This document shows, in pieces, positions 8,647 through 17,570 of a DNA stretch of 64,000 nt. A model generated the notes under the pieces. The model searched no databases and was not told the DNA's origin. It was given only the letters and a program-made list of their open reading frames with translations. Positions within the stretch are counted from its first letter, which is position 1. Each line of letters begins with the position of its first letter. The stretch covers positions 129,099 through 193,098 of the forward strand of contig JBCBBJ010000007.1 in assembly GCA_038531745.1 (NCBI GenBank), given 5' to 3'. Both the position numbers and the translations under genes were made by a program. The stretch is from CALLPQ01 sp038531745. Its GTDB lineage: Bacteria; Pseudomonadota; Alphaproteobacteria; Caulobacterales; Parvularculaceae.

Positions 8647-8693
8647 AAAAAAGCCAGAGACCCCGAGGATTCTGGCTTTTGGGGCTCTGGCTT
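8647..8693 (-). terminator. Terminator-like hairpin between skp and lpxD
   Basis: On the minus strand AAGCCAGAG-CCCC pairs with GGGGTCTCTGGCTT (one bulge), followed directly by a run of six T residues (ggcttttttgtc). It lies after the skp stop (8731) and before the lpxD start (8611), inside what is otherwise one transcription run. It may be an intrinsic terminator or partial attenuator. Confidence 0.7.
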
Positions 8694-8730
8694 AATCAAT
8701 TTAACACGATGGAACCCCGCGCCGCAGCAT

Positions 8731-9354
8731 TTAGTTGCGACCCTGATTTTTTTGCGCTTCTTCGGCCCTACTCTTCAGGTCAGCCAGCGACATTTTTTCC
8801 ACCTCAACGCTTTTCAGTTTTTTATCAAGCTTGGAAATGACTTCCTGGGTAATGTCCGTCTCAGTTGGCGCAAACACGACGGTCGTCCGATCAAGGATCA
8901 GTGTGGCATTCTGCTTTTCGGCAATATCAGCAATAATTGGCTGCGCCTCTTTCAAAATGTCGAAACGCGCTTTTTGTACTGTTTGCGTGACAACGCTTTC
9001 CATCGCCTGCGCCATGCGTGGCAATTGCGCCTGCTTTAGCCGGAGTTCCTGTTCTTTCTTTTGTCGCACATCCTGCGCCCAAAGCTCAGCATTTTGTTGA
9101 AAGCTCTGCACTTGCGTTTCAAAGGAGGATTGCTCCTTGGTCAACTCGTCAACAACGCTTTTGCGATAGCTTTCAACCTGCTCGCTCGCCGATTGGCCTG
9201 CCTTGGACTGGGCAACAACATTATCCAGAACGACGGTAAGAATTACCGCATTGCCTTTTTTGCGTTGCGCTTGCGCTTCGCTCATGGACATTGCCATCAG
9301 GGTACTGATTGACAGAACTGTCACACCCAGCACACTAAAAAAGATCTTCTTCAT
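8731..9354 (-). CDS. skp: OmpH/Skp-family periplasmic chaperone
   Basis: Holds unfolded outer-membrane proteins in the periplasm on their way to BamA. The 207 residues start at the Met of MKKIFFSVLGVTVL, followed by a signal peptide ending SEAQAQ. The mature part begins with a VILTVVLDNVVAQSKAG strand. The middle is a long charged coiled coil with many E, K, Q and A residues (~residues 55-130), typical of Skp tentacles, then NATLILDRTTVVFAP and a helical tail. A longer frame exists upstream, but its first 41 residues overlap the bamA end and are not a signal peptide. It sits immediately downstream of bamA. Confidence 0.9.
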   Translation of the reverse strand: MKKIFFSVLGVTVLSISTLMAMSMSEAQAQRKKGNAVILTVVLDNVVAQSKAGQSASEQVESYRKSVVDELTKEQSSFETQVQSFQQNAELWAQDVRQKKEQELRLKQAQLPRMAQAMESVVTQTVQKARFDILKEAQPIIADIAEKQNATLILDRTTVVFAPTETDITQEVISKLDKKLKSVEVEKMSLADLKSRAEEAQKNQGRN

Positions 9355-9397
9355 TTCACTACCTTTCACACATTGTCGAATTGGCCCTGCCAACCCG

Positions 9398-12300
9398 TTA
9401 GAAGTTTGTCCCAGCACTAAAGCGGAAGGCTTCCACTTCATCATAGAATTCCCGGATGAAGACCTCCGCAATATCAAACCGGATGGGCCCGAACGGCGAA
9501 TTCCATCCGATGGTTACACCGGCGGAAAGCCGGAAGGAAAAGTCATCCTGAATAGGCGCCGCCAGGGTCAGAAAATCAGGGTCAAGCCGTTCAATTGTCC
9601 CGTCACCATTCACCCGCGTCGGCGACACATCGAGGAGAATGCCCAATTGTTCGTTCAACGCGCGTGTTTCGTCATCCACAAGGCCGACGGCGCCAAAGTC
9701 TGTGAAGATCGACGCACGGATGCCATAGGAATCGGGCAGCGGTAAGGGAAGCAAGACTTCCGCACTCCCAACCACATAAGCGTTGCCGCCAATGGACTGT
9801 GACTGGAAGGTGATAGAATTACCGGTGTCGAAACCGCCATTGGGCAACGCCGCGCTTGCATTATTGATCTGCTGTGGTGTCGCCGATTGCAGGGTTTCAG
9901 CATCAAAAATTGCCGCGCCCGAAAACACCGTTGGTACCACAACCCGCGGGCCAACCCCGGCAATATCAAAGCCGCGGAAGCTTTGCGCGCCTTGGCGGAA
10001 CCGGTCTTGGATCCGTACCGTATCCCCGGCAAAGCCTGTAATATAACCGCCACGCAGTTTTAGCGCGCCGATAAAGCTATTGAGAAAAGGCAGCGGCTTA
10101 TAATAAGCGCCATCAAATTCCCCGCGCGCATATTGCACATTACCACCAAGACCGGCCACGCTAACGATGGAGCGAGCGCGCCAGCCGCGAGATGGGTTAA
10201 ACGGGTCGTTCAGGGTACTGAATGATAGAGAGGCACTAACGAGCGATGTTGTAAACGTGCCTTCCGATTCGCACCGGAATTGGCGAATATCAAGATTGGG
10301 ACTGCAATCATCGAAAATAAAGGTGGGGTTCGGTGTGGCCCCAAAGGCAATATCATTATCGGTAATCTCATCAGCACTAACAAACGGCGTCCCATCAAGG
10401 CGGGCTCCAAACGGCGCAAGGATGATATCATCCTGCGTAAGGCCAGATGGAACCGAAAACACATCATCTGTTAACGGATCAATAATCTCCCCGGTGAGGG
10501 GGTTCACAAACATGCCGTTATCGTCAACATCGGCGAAGATGTCGGCGCCAAAACTATCGACAAATTGCGGCGTGATACGTTCATCACTACCAAAATCAAC
10601 ATCACTACGGGTGAAAAGATAGCTGATGCCCGCCTGGCCAAACTCGGAAACCTGAAAACCGGTGTTCAAGCCAAAACCAACCTGCTCTTGGATAAAGCCG
10701 CCAAGCCCCAAATCCTGCCCCAGGATCCGGGCTGTATTATCGATCCGGTTATAAAAGAGCGAACCACCGGCGGTAAGGTTACGGCCCAAAAAGCGTGGCT
10801 TGGTATAGCGCAAATCAACCTGACGCGTGCGTTGCGAGGCTTGCACCCGAAAGCGTACAGCTTCCCCGCGGCCAAGCCAATTGCGCTGTTCCACCGAAAC
10901 ATCAGCAATAAAACTGTCCGTAGACGACACACCCACACCAATAGAGAAAGTGCCGGTCGATTGTTCCTGCACGGTCACGTCAAGCTCGGTCCGGTCTGGC
11001 GCCGACCCCGGCTTTTCCTCAATCGTCACATCACTGAAAAACCCGAGGGAGCGGATCACCGCTTCGGATCGATCAACCTGAACCTTGTTAAAGGGATCAC
11101 CCTCGGCAATCCGCAATTCGCGGCGGATCACGCGGTCGAGGGTTGCGGTATTCCCTTTGATGTTGATCCGCTCCACATAAACCTTCGGACCTTCATTGAT
11201 TTCGAAGGTAATGTCGACGGTCTTGCTTTCCGGATAGCGGGTCAGGCGCGGGTTCACGTCAACAAACGCATAGCCCGATGCACCCGTCAAAAAGGTCAGT
11301 GATTCCACGGCCTTCTCAACGCGTTCGCCGTTAAACACTTGCCCGGCGCGGATCGGCACAAAATTCTCAACGGTCGCTTCATCAAGCTTGTCGAGGGCGG
11401 AGCGCACTTTTACGTCGCCTACGGTATATTTCGGTCCCTCATCGACCGTAAAGGTGACGAAAAATTCCTTCCGATCCGGGGTCAGCTCGGCTACGAGGGA
11501 TGTCACCTGAAAGTCAGCATACCCATTTTTTGCATAGTGCTGGCGCAAAAGCTCGCGTTCAAACTCCAATCGATCAGGATCATAATTTGAGGTGCTGCCC
11601 CCAAAGAAATTCCACCACCGGCTTTCAGAGGTCAGGATAACCTTGCGCAATTCCCCGCTGGTGAAGATATCATTGCCAATAAAATTGACCTTGGCGATCC
11701 CGGTTTTGGGCCCCTCGTCGATTTCGAAAATCACATCCACGCGGTTTTGCGCCAGCGGCACAACTTTTGGGGTGACGGTCGCGGCAAAGCGGCCTGTGGC
11801 ACGATAGGTCTCGATCATGCGCTGCTGGTCGGCCTGGACCTTGGCGCGGGTGTAAATGGATCGCGCCGTCAGCTGAATTTCTTCCGTGAACTTATCTTCT
11901 TTAAGCCGCTTGTTCCCTTCAAACAGGACGCGGTTGACGATCGGATTTTCCTTGACCGTCACGAGCAAGGTCTGGTCCGGCTGGACATTGACCGTTACAT
12001 CAGAAAACAACCCGGTCTGGAATAGGGTTTTCACCTGCAGATCGAGAAGCGCCGGCTCGGCCGTCATCCCCGGCTGCAAAGTGAGATAAGACGCGACGGT
12101 TTCCGGCTCGATCCGCTGATTACCGGCAACAGAAATGCCGCGAATAACCGGCGTCGCCTTCGGGGCAAGAAGCTGTTGCAATGCGGCGGCCGCTTCGGGC
12201 GAGGGGCCGGGCCCGGCGCCAGGCGGCGCGCCCTGGGGGCCGGGTTGGGGGCCGGGTTGCGGTGCCCCGGGCTGCTGCGCCTGCGCAAACGGCGCGCAGA

Positions 12301-12433
12301 CAAGCCCGCCCGTGGCAATTAGAAGGCTCATGGTGGAGACAAAGGACTGCTGACGGCTGCGCAAACTGGCGGCCAACCGAGACGGAACAGTGGTCATTTT
12401 GCCTGTGACTTCGCTAACCGGCGCAACATGCAT
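9398..12433 (-). CDS. bamA: Outer membrane protein assembly factor BamA
   Basis: Core of the BAM complex that folds and inserts beta-barrel proteins in the outer membrane. 1011 residues: signal peptide to ~52 (ending AQAQ), then a Pro/Gly/Gln-rich linker (53-80). Five POTRA domains follow at ~96-165, 166-243, 246-333, 336-413 and 416-490, with repeated DEGPK/NEGPK motifs. A 16-stranded barrel runs to the terminal Phe (SAGTNF). The protein is about 200 residues longer than common BamA, mostly because of an acidic loop at ~612-725 with a cysteine pair (C710, C721), which should be extracellular. An alternative start lies 12 codons downstream. Neighbours rseP and skp are the usual ones. Confidence 0.96.
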   Translation of the reverse strand: MHVAPVSEVTGKMTTVPSRLAASLRSRQQSFVSTMSLLIATGGLVCAPFAQAQQPGAPQPGPQPGPQGAPPGAGPGPSPEAAAALQQLLAPKATPVIRGISVAGNQRIEPETVASYLTLQPGMTAEPALLDLQVKTLFQTGLFSDVTVNVQPDQTLLVTVKENPIVNRVLFEGNKRLKEDKFTEEIQLTARSIYTRAKVQADQQRMIETYRATGRFAATVTPKVVPLAQNRVDVIFEIDEGPKTGIAKVNFIGNDIFTSGELRKVILTSESRWWNFFGGSTSNYDPDRLEFERELLRQHYAKNGYADFQVTSLVAELTPDRKEFFVTFTVDEGPKYTVGDVKVRSALDKLDEATVENFVPIRAGQVFNGERVEKAVESLTFLTGASGYAFVDVNPRLTRYPESKTVDITFEINEGPKVYVERINIKGNTATLDRVIRRELRIAEGDPFNKVQVDRSEAVIRSLGFFSDVTIEEKPGSAPDRTELDVTVQEQSTGTFSIGVGVSSTDSFIADVSVEQRNWLGRGEAVRFRVQASQRTRQVDLRYTKPRFLGRNLTAGGSLFYNRIDNTARILGQDLGLGGFIQEQVGFGLNTGFQVSEFGQAGISYLFTRSDVDFGSDERITPQFVDSFGADIFADVDDNGMFVNPLTGEIIDPLTDDVFSVPSGLTQDDIILAPFGARLDGTPFVSADEITDNDIAFGATPNPTFIFDDCSPNLDIRQFRCESEGTFTTSLVSASLSFSTLNDPFNPSRGWRARSIVSVAGLGGNVQYARGEFDGAYYKPLPFLNSFIGALKLRGGYITGFAGDTVRIQDRFRQGAQSFRGFDIAGVGPRVVVPTVFSGAAIFDAETLQSATPQQINNASAALPNGGFDTGNSITFQSQSIGGNAYVVGSAEVLLPLPLPDSYGIRASIFTDFGAVGLVDDETRALNEQLGILLDVSPTRVNGDGTIERLDPDFLTLAAPIQDDFSFRLSAGVTIGWNSPFGPIRFDIAEVFIREFYDEVEAFRFSAGTNF

Positions 12434-12508
12434 TGCTACTCATGACCCTTTTTGTTCCTGCCAGCGCTGGGTAACCCAGCCAATTCCGACTTGTTCATTC
12501 CTGGCTTC

Positions 12509-13786
12509 TCAAGAGCCACGCGTCGTCAACACCGACGCCACCAAACCGGAAATATCATTCCAGGTCACGAAAATCATAAACGAGAACAGAATGACCAACC
12601 CAATCTGAAACCCCGCCGCCTGTATCCGCGCATCGAGCGGCTTTCCCGTGGCCGCTTCAAACGCGTAGTACACCAGGTGCCCGCCGTCCAGAACCGGAAT
12701 GGGCAAAAGGTTCAAAAACCCAATGGAGACCGAGATGAACGCGGCGAGATTGATGAAATTGGTTAGGCTGATTTTCAGCCGGTCCACAAAGGAAATTTCC
12801 GCCGGGCGATCATCGGAAAACCCCGAAGAGGCGGCCTGGCCAGCATATTTTGCCATCTTCACCGGCCCGCCCAGCAATTTGGTGCTTTCTTTGCCTTGAA
12901 TAAGACGGCCCAAGAACCGCACCGTTGTGGTGATGATCCGCCAAACCTCTTTTGCCCCCTCGCCAACGGACGCCAAAGGCCCGTATTTCCTGAACTCCAC
13001 TGCGCCGGGGTAGCCGATAAAGCCTAGCATACCGACCGATTCCTTGTTGCCAAAGGCGTCGACGATTTCCTCGCGCCGCGGTGTCACGCTTAGCGTCACC
13101 TGTTCCCCGCCACGATCCACCACCACGGTCATTTCATCGCCGGTGCCCAGCTGTACCAGCCCCTGGACCTCTCGGAAGCGGGAAATTCTGCGCCCGTTGA
13201 TTTCCAGGATGCGGTCATCAACCTGGAACCCAGCCGCTTGCGCCGCTGACCCCTCGCGGATTTCACCGGCCACGGGCGGCGCCACATAGCGTCCGAAAAC
13301 CATCAACAGACCGGCAAAAATGACGATGGCCAATAAAAAATTGGCCATTGGCCCGGCGGCCACAACCATGGCCCGCGCCCAAACGGGTTTGAAATGAAAA
13401 CACACCTTGCGCTCTTCTGCCGTCATGCCCGCGGCCAGCGCTTCTGTCGGGGACGGAAACTGCGTTGTGCCGGGGCGCGCTGCGTTTTTTTCTTCCGACG
13501 GTTCAGGCTCAGACAATTGACGGTCGGGCATGGAGGCGGCATTGGCATCGCCAAAAAACTTCACATAGCCCCCAAGGGGGATCATCGCGATCCGCCATTC
13601 GGTGCCCTTGCGGTCTACCCAGCGGGCCAACGGCTTACCAAAGCCGATGGAAAACACATCCACCCGCACACCGAGGAGCCGCGCCACTGAAAAATGACCA
13701 TATTCGTGAAAAAACACGATGAACATCAGCAAGATGCCGAAGGCGATCACCGAAATCGGCACGATCAGGAGTTGCTCTAATGGCAT
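12509..13786 (-). CDS. rseP: Site-2 metalloprotease RseP
   Basis: Inner-membrane zinc protease that cuts anti-sigma factors and signal peptide remnants within the membrane. 425 residues. The HEYGH zinc motif (H27, E28, H31) is in the first TM helix. A Pro/Glu-rich insert lies at ~82-115. One clear PDZ domain follows (VAGEIREGSAAQAAGFQVDDRILEING divided over ~170-250). The third zinc ligand lies in the NLLPIPVLDGGH motif near residue 365. It lies between dxr and bamA, as in most proteobacteria. Confidence 0.96.
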   Translation of the reverse strand: MPLEQLLIVPISVIAFGILLMFIVFFHEYGHFSVARLLGVRVDVFSIGFGKPLARWVDRKGTEWRIAMIPLGGYVKFFGDANAASMPDRQLSEPEPSEEKNAARPGTTQFPSPTEALAAGMTAEERKVCFHFKPVWARAMVVAAGPMANFLLAIVIFAGLLMVFGRYVAPPVAGEIREGSAAQAAGFQVDDRILEINGRRISRFREVQGLVQLGTGDEMTVVVDRGGEQVTLSVTPRREEIVDAFGNKESVGMLGFIGYPGAVEFRKYGPLASVGEGAKEVWRIITTTVRFLGRLIQGKESTKLLGGPVKMAKYAGQAASSGFSDDRPAEISFVDRLKISLTNFINLAAFISVSIGFLNLLPIPVLDGGHLVYYAFEAATGKPLDARIQAAGFQIGLVILFSFMIFVTWNDISGLVASVLTTRGS

Positions 13787-14018
13787 TCAAGACCTGTTGG
13801 CTGGGGGAGGAGGAACAAGCGGGGGCCACGATTGGCGAGGAGGTTCGGGGCGCACCGTAACGAGCGCGGAGGTGGGGCGTTGATTTCCCTTCATTTGCCT
13901 CAAAATGTAATCATATAACATGCCCCCACATCAAGGCGAAAAACAGGCAAAAGCCCGGTTGCGCACAAGTTTTTGGGGCCGATGAGGCGGTAAGGCACCC
14001 GTTGCGCCAGGCAAACAA

Positions 14019-15248
14019 TCAGGCCGCTCGCGTTTTGCAGAATTCTTCAGCCAGGCGGCGCCCGGTCTCGTCAGCACGCATCACCTCATCGAGCGTATCA
14101 AGATGTGCTGGCCAGTTTTCCCGCGCCGCGGCCTCAAGCACATGGGCCGTGGTATTGGCAATATCGCGGAAGGCCAGACGCCGATCCAAAAAGTGCGCCA
14201 CGGCAACCTCATTGGCCGCATTCAGTAAGGCCGGAAACGCCCCGCCCCGGGCCACCGCTTCACGGGCCAGCCGTAATGCCGGAAACCGTTCCGGGTCAGG
14301 CGCTTCAAAGGTCAGTGTAGCAACTTTCGCAAAATCGAGCTTTTCGCTGGGGCTTTCCATACGATCGGGCCAGGCCAGCGTTGAGGCGATGGGCGTGCGC
14401 ATATCCGGTGTGCCAAGCTGCGCAAGCACAGATCCGTCGGTATATTCAACCATGGAGTGGATCACCGATTGCGGATGGACAAGAATTTCAATGCGTTCAT
14501 GGGGCGTCGGGAAAATATGTGCCGCCTCGATCAGCTCAAGGCCTTTATTCATCATCGTGGCTGAGTCCACCGATATCTTCGCGCCCATGGACCAGTTGGG
14601 GTGAGCAACAGCCTGTTCGGGGGTCACATCGCTCATCTCCTCTGCCGTCCGTGTGCGGAACGGCCCGCCCGAAGCGGTGAGGATCAGGCGGGTGATACGG
14701 TCTGGCCGCTCAAAATCGAAAACCTGAAAGATTGCATTATGCTCTGAATCCACGGGCAACAGCGCGCCGCCTGCGGTTTCAATCGCTCCCATGAGCACAT
14801 CGCCAGCGCAAACCAGGCATTCTTTGTTGGCGAGCGCCACATCGGCCCCGCGCCGCGCCGCTGCCAAGGTTGGCGCGAGCCCTGCCGCCCCCACAATCGC
14901 GCCCATGACCCAGGCGCTATCGCGTTCTGCCGCCTCAATAATCGCACCGGGCCCCGCACCCACTTCAACCGGCAAATCGGCGAGCGCACTGCGCACCTCG
15001 TCAAGTCTGTCTTCGTTACCGATGGCAACAAAATCCGGATGAAAGGCCCGCGCCTGCGCCACCAAGAGCGCCGCATTATTGTGCGCCGTCAGGGCGGCAA
15101 CCTTAATGCTGTCATCACCCCTGGCATGGGCATGGGCAATCAGATCAAGGGTACTTACCCCCACCGACCCCGTAGAGCCAAGAATAGCCACCCGCCGATC
15201 CCCATCACGGGCCAACGCCCCTGGCGCAGAAGAATTCGTATACGTCAT
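14019..15248 (-). CDS. dxr: 1-deoxy-D-xylulose 5-phosphate reductoisomerase
   Basis: NADPH-dependent conversion of DXP to MEP, the second step of the non-mevalonate isoprenoid pathway, which feeds UppS and polyprenyl synthases. It has an N-terminal Rossmann motif VAILGSTGSVGVSTLDLI, then the LANKECLVCAGDVLM segment and metal/substrate residues in PVDSEHNAIFQ. TASGGPFRT and PNWSMGAKISVDSATMMNKGLELIEA (split across the catalytic loop) come next. The ATG at 15248 has a GGTGACAGAG stretch before it; a GTG four codons upstream (15260) is an alternative. A 278-bp gap with a palindromic repeat separates it from cdsA. Confidence 0.97.
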   Translation of the reverse strand: MTYTNSSAPGALARDGDRRVAILGSTGSVGVSTLDLIAHAHARGDDSIKVAALTAHNNAALLVAQARAFHPDFVAIGNEDRLDEVRSALADLPVEVGAGPGAIIEAAERDSAWVMGAIVGAAGLAPTLAAARRGADVALANKECLVCAGDVLMGAIETAGGALLPVDSEHNAIFQVFDFERPDRITRLILTASGGPFRTRTAEEMSDVTPEQAVAHPNWSMGAKISVDSATMMNKGLELIEAAHIFPTPHERIEILVHPQSVIHSMVEYTDGSVLAQLGTPDMRTPIASTLAWPDRMESPSEKLDFAKVATLTFEAPDPERFPALRLAREAVARGGAFPALLNAANEVAVAHFLDRRLAFRDIANTTAHVLEAAARENWPAHLDTLDEVMRADETGRRLAEEFCKTRAA

Positions 15249-15446
15249 AGTCTCTGTCACCTACCAGCCGGGTAAGCCATAATTACCATGGCCCTTTGAA
15301 CGGCTTTGCATCCCTCTTGATCGGGCACCCACGCTTTCGTTAGCCTAGGTCGCCCGGCACCTTTTGCAAAGTCAATGGACGAGCGCAAATTTGCCCTATA
15401 GTTACGCCCGCAGCGCGGCAAGCGGGCCACAGCCCATCGCCCCCTC

Positions 15447-15561
15447 AACCCGCGGTCGTCATTTGCATAGTACGTGAGCACCGGAAGCGCAGAAAAACGC
15501 GTTTGAAGACGACGAAAATGGATTTTTCGGTTCGGCTCTTAACCCGCGGTCGTCATTTGCA
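15447..15561. repeat. 21-bp direct repeat flanking a half palindromic element at the cdsA 3' end
   Basis: Bases 15447-15467 and 15541-15561 are identical over 21 bp. The second copy encodes the last residues of CdsA (QMTTAG). The first copy, read on the minus strand, encodes the same residues followed by TGA instead of TAA. Between them lies a 73-bp segment belonging to the dispersed palindromic family. This is what an insertion with target duplication at the original cdsA stop would leave. Confidence 0.85.
15468..15538 (-). repeat. Dispersed post-stop palindromic element, half copy (cdsA)
   Basis: Read on the minus strand, it begins right after the cdsA TAA with GAGCCGAACCGAAAAATCC, continues TTTTCGTCGTCT, CGCGTTTTTCTGCGCTTCCGG and ends GTGCTCACGTACTA. 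It matches one arm of the full elements at 58951-59087 and 61460-61593, and is truncated at their centre of symmetry. Confidence 0.85.
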
Positions 15562-16450
15562 AAAACCGATAGACCACAAGGGTAAGACACATGGCCATGG
15601 TCGCGAAAATCATGCCATCGAGCCTGTCGAGCGCACCGCCATGGCCAGGAATTAGATCGCCTGAATCCTTTACCCCAAAACCGCGCTTCATGGCCGACTC
15701 GGCCATATCGCCAACGATAGAGGCGATGGCCAGCCCCACGCCCGCCAGCGCCAACTGCCCGCCATAAAGACCAATCCGATGCGGGTTTTCCGGCACATCT
15801 AAAAAGCCCAAGCCGATGAGAACAAAGGCACAACTGCCCGCCAGCACACCGCACAGCGTTCCCGACCAGGTTTTCTTTGGCGACACCGCCGGTAACAGTT
15901 TTGGCCCGCCAATTATTCGCCCAGCGAAAAAGGCAGCAATATCGGTTGCCCAGACAACAACAAAAACCGAAAAGGTCAGTATACCCCCATGCGGCACGGC
16001 GGCACGCAGCCAGACCAGCGCCACGCACGGCACGATTAGATAGAGCGCCCCAAACGCCGCCCAGAACCGTTGCCCGCGCAGGCGATAGACCCTGACAAAC
16101 GCAAAAAGCCCACCACTGCCCGCAACCAGCAAGGCAAGCGCATAGAGGTGAAAACCCGCAAATACAAAAGCCAGGGCAGCCATAGGGGCCAGACCGCGAA
16201 AGGCCGCGTTGTGAACGGGAAAAAAAGCGGCGATTGTGCCGGGTGTAGGAAAGAACCCATCAGCTTGCTGATCAATCATTACGGCCCATTCGCCAACCAT
16301 GATCAACCCCGCAACGGCCACAAGAGCGGTGAAGGGCCAGCCGCCCAAATAGATTGCTAGCACAGCAACCGGGATCAGCGCGATTGAGGACAGGACACGG
16401 ATACGCGTTGACCCTGTACGCGTCTGGCTTTCGGGCCCGGGTGTTTCCAT
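15539..16450 (-). CDS. cdsA: Phosphatidate cytidylyltransferase
   Basis: Makes CDP-diacylglycerol from phosphatidate and CTP for phospholipid synthesis in the inner membrane. 303 residues with seven or eight hydrophobic helices. The C-terminal CTP_transf_1 signature is clear: SPKKTWSGTLCGVLAG, then SIVGDMAESAMKRGFGVKDSGDLIPGHGGALDRLDG across residues ~215-285. It starts 6 bp after the uppS stop without an evident Shine-Dalgarno, so it is probably translationally coupled. The final codons (QMTTAG) are duplicated beyond the inserted palindromic element. Confidence 0.96.
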   Translation of the reverse strand: METPGPESQTRTGSTRIRVLSSIALIPVAVLAIYLGGWPFTALVAVAGLIMVGEWAVMIDQQADGFFPTPGTIAAFFPVHNAAFRGLAPMAALAFVFAGFHLYALALLVAGSGGLFAFVRVYRLRGQRFWAAFGALYLIVPCVALVWLRAAVPHGGILTFSVFVVVWATDIAAFFAGRIIGGPKLLPAVSPKKTWSGTLCGVLAGSCAFVLIGLGFLDVPENPHRIGLYGGQLALAGVGLAIASIVGDMAESAMKRGFGVKDSGDLIPGHGGALDRLDGMIFATMAMCLTLVVYRFLQMTTAG

Positions 16451-16456
16451 GGGGAG

Positions 16457-17401
16457 TTAACCGCCGAGATCCACGCGGCGTTTCACCGGTGTGGCAGGGG
16501 CATCAATACCGCTTTGTGGGGCATCGGTATCGCCGGCCAGGTTGGGTTTATCAACGCCGCCAAAACGCCGGTCCCGGGTTTGGTACTCTTGAACGGCCGT
16601 TTGAAAAAGCGCCGTGTCAAAATCCGGCCAATGGTTTTCGAGAAATACATATTCCGCATACGCGGCCTGCCAGATCAGGAAATTACTAACCCGTTTTTCC
16701 CCGCTGGTCCGCACCACAAGATCGGGGTCCGGTAATCCATCAGTATCAAGAAATTCATTGAGGGTCTTTTCGTCAATTTCCTTCACGCCAAGACTACCAG
16801 CTTGCACCCGCGCAGCCACCGCCTGGGCCATCCGGACAATCTCGTCGCGCCCGCCATAGTTAAACGCAATCTGCAAATAAAATTGATCATTATGGGCCGT
16901 TTCGCGTTCGGCGCGCTCGACCAAGGTCCTGAGGCCGAAATCAAGGCTGCGCCGATCGCCAATGATCCGTACACGCACGCCTTCGGTGGCAAGCTTTGGC
17001 AGATCAACGGCAATGAATTTGCGCAGTAAGTCCATCAGGTCACGAACTTCCGTTGCGGGACGGCGCCAATTTTCCGTAGAGAAACTATACAGGGTTAGAT
17101 ATTTTACCCCGAGGTCTCCCGCGGCCTCAACCGCACGGCGGGCCGCCTCAACGCCTTCGCGATGACCGTCGGCACGGGCAAGACCGCGCGCCTTTGCCCA
17201 GCGGCCATTGCCATCCATAATGATTGCAACATGGCGCGGCACTGGTTTTGACCGATGATCGGTGTGCTCACGATCACGCGCGTGCCCATCCGATGCGGAC
17301 ACGTTAACGCGGCCGGCCGCACCCGCGTTGAGGGGGATTGCACCCCGGGGATCAGTCACCGTGGCGTCAGCCAGTTTGCCAGTGGCGGGCGAGGATTTCA
17401 C
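16457..17401 (-). CDS. uppS: Undecaprenyl diphosphate synthase (cis-prenyltransferase)
   Basis: Condenses isopentenyl diphosphate onto farnesyl diphosphate to give the C55 carrier for peptidoglycan and O-antigen. Conserved blocks are HVAIIMDGNGRWAKARGL with the catalytic Asp, GHREGVEAARRAV, YLTLYSFSTENWRRP, AFNYGGRDEIV and PDPDLVVRTSGEKRVSNFLIWQAAYAE. The open frame runs far upstream into frr. The GTG at 17401 is preceded by an excellent GAGGAAGGA ribosome site, giving 314 residues with about 55 extra at the N-terminus. A disordered, variable tail lies after the catalytic core. Confidence 0.95.
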   Translation of the reverse strand: MKSSPATGKLADATVTDPRGAIPLNAGAAGRVNVSASDGHARDREHTDHRSKPVPRHVAIIMDGNGRWAKARGLARADGHREGVEAARRAVEAAGDLGVKYLTLYSFSTENWRRPATEVRDLMDLLRKFIAVDLPKLATEGVRVRIIGDRRSLDFGLRTLVERAERETAHNDQFYLQIAFNYGGRDEIVRMAQAVAARVQAGSLGVKEIDEKTLNEFLDTDGLPDPDLVVRTSGEKRVSNFLIWQAAYAEYVFLENHWPDFDTALFQTAVQEYQTRDRRFGGVDKPNLAGDTDAPQSGIDAPATPVKRRVDLGG

Positions 17402-17570
17402 CGCTGATCCTTCCTCTTTGGCTCGGTTGCGGTCAGCACCAGCCGACGCATCCCCCTGAACATTGCCCGCAACTATACACAAATCGGATGAAGTCTCACC
17501 GAAAAAACGGCGTTGCCTGCCGAAACCGCTGATGCGGCGACCCGATAGAGCACGTGCGGTTTGTGGCGCG

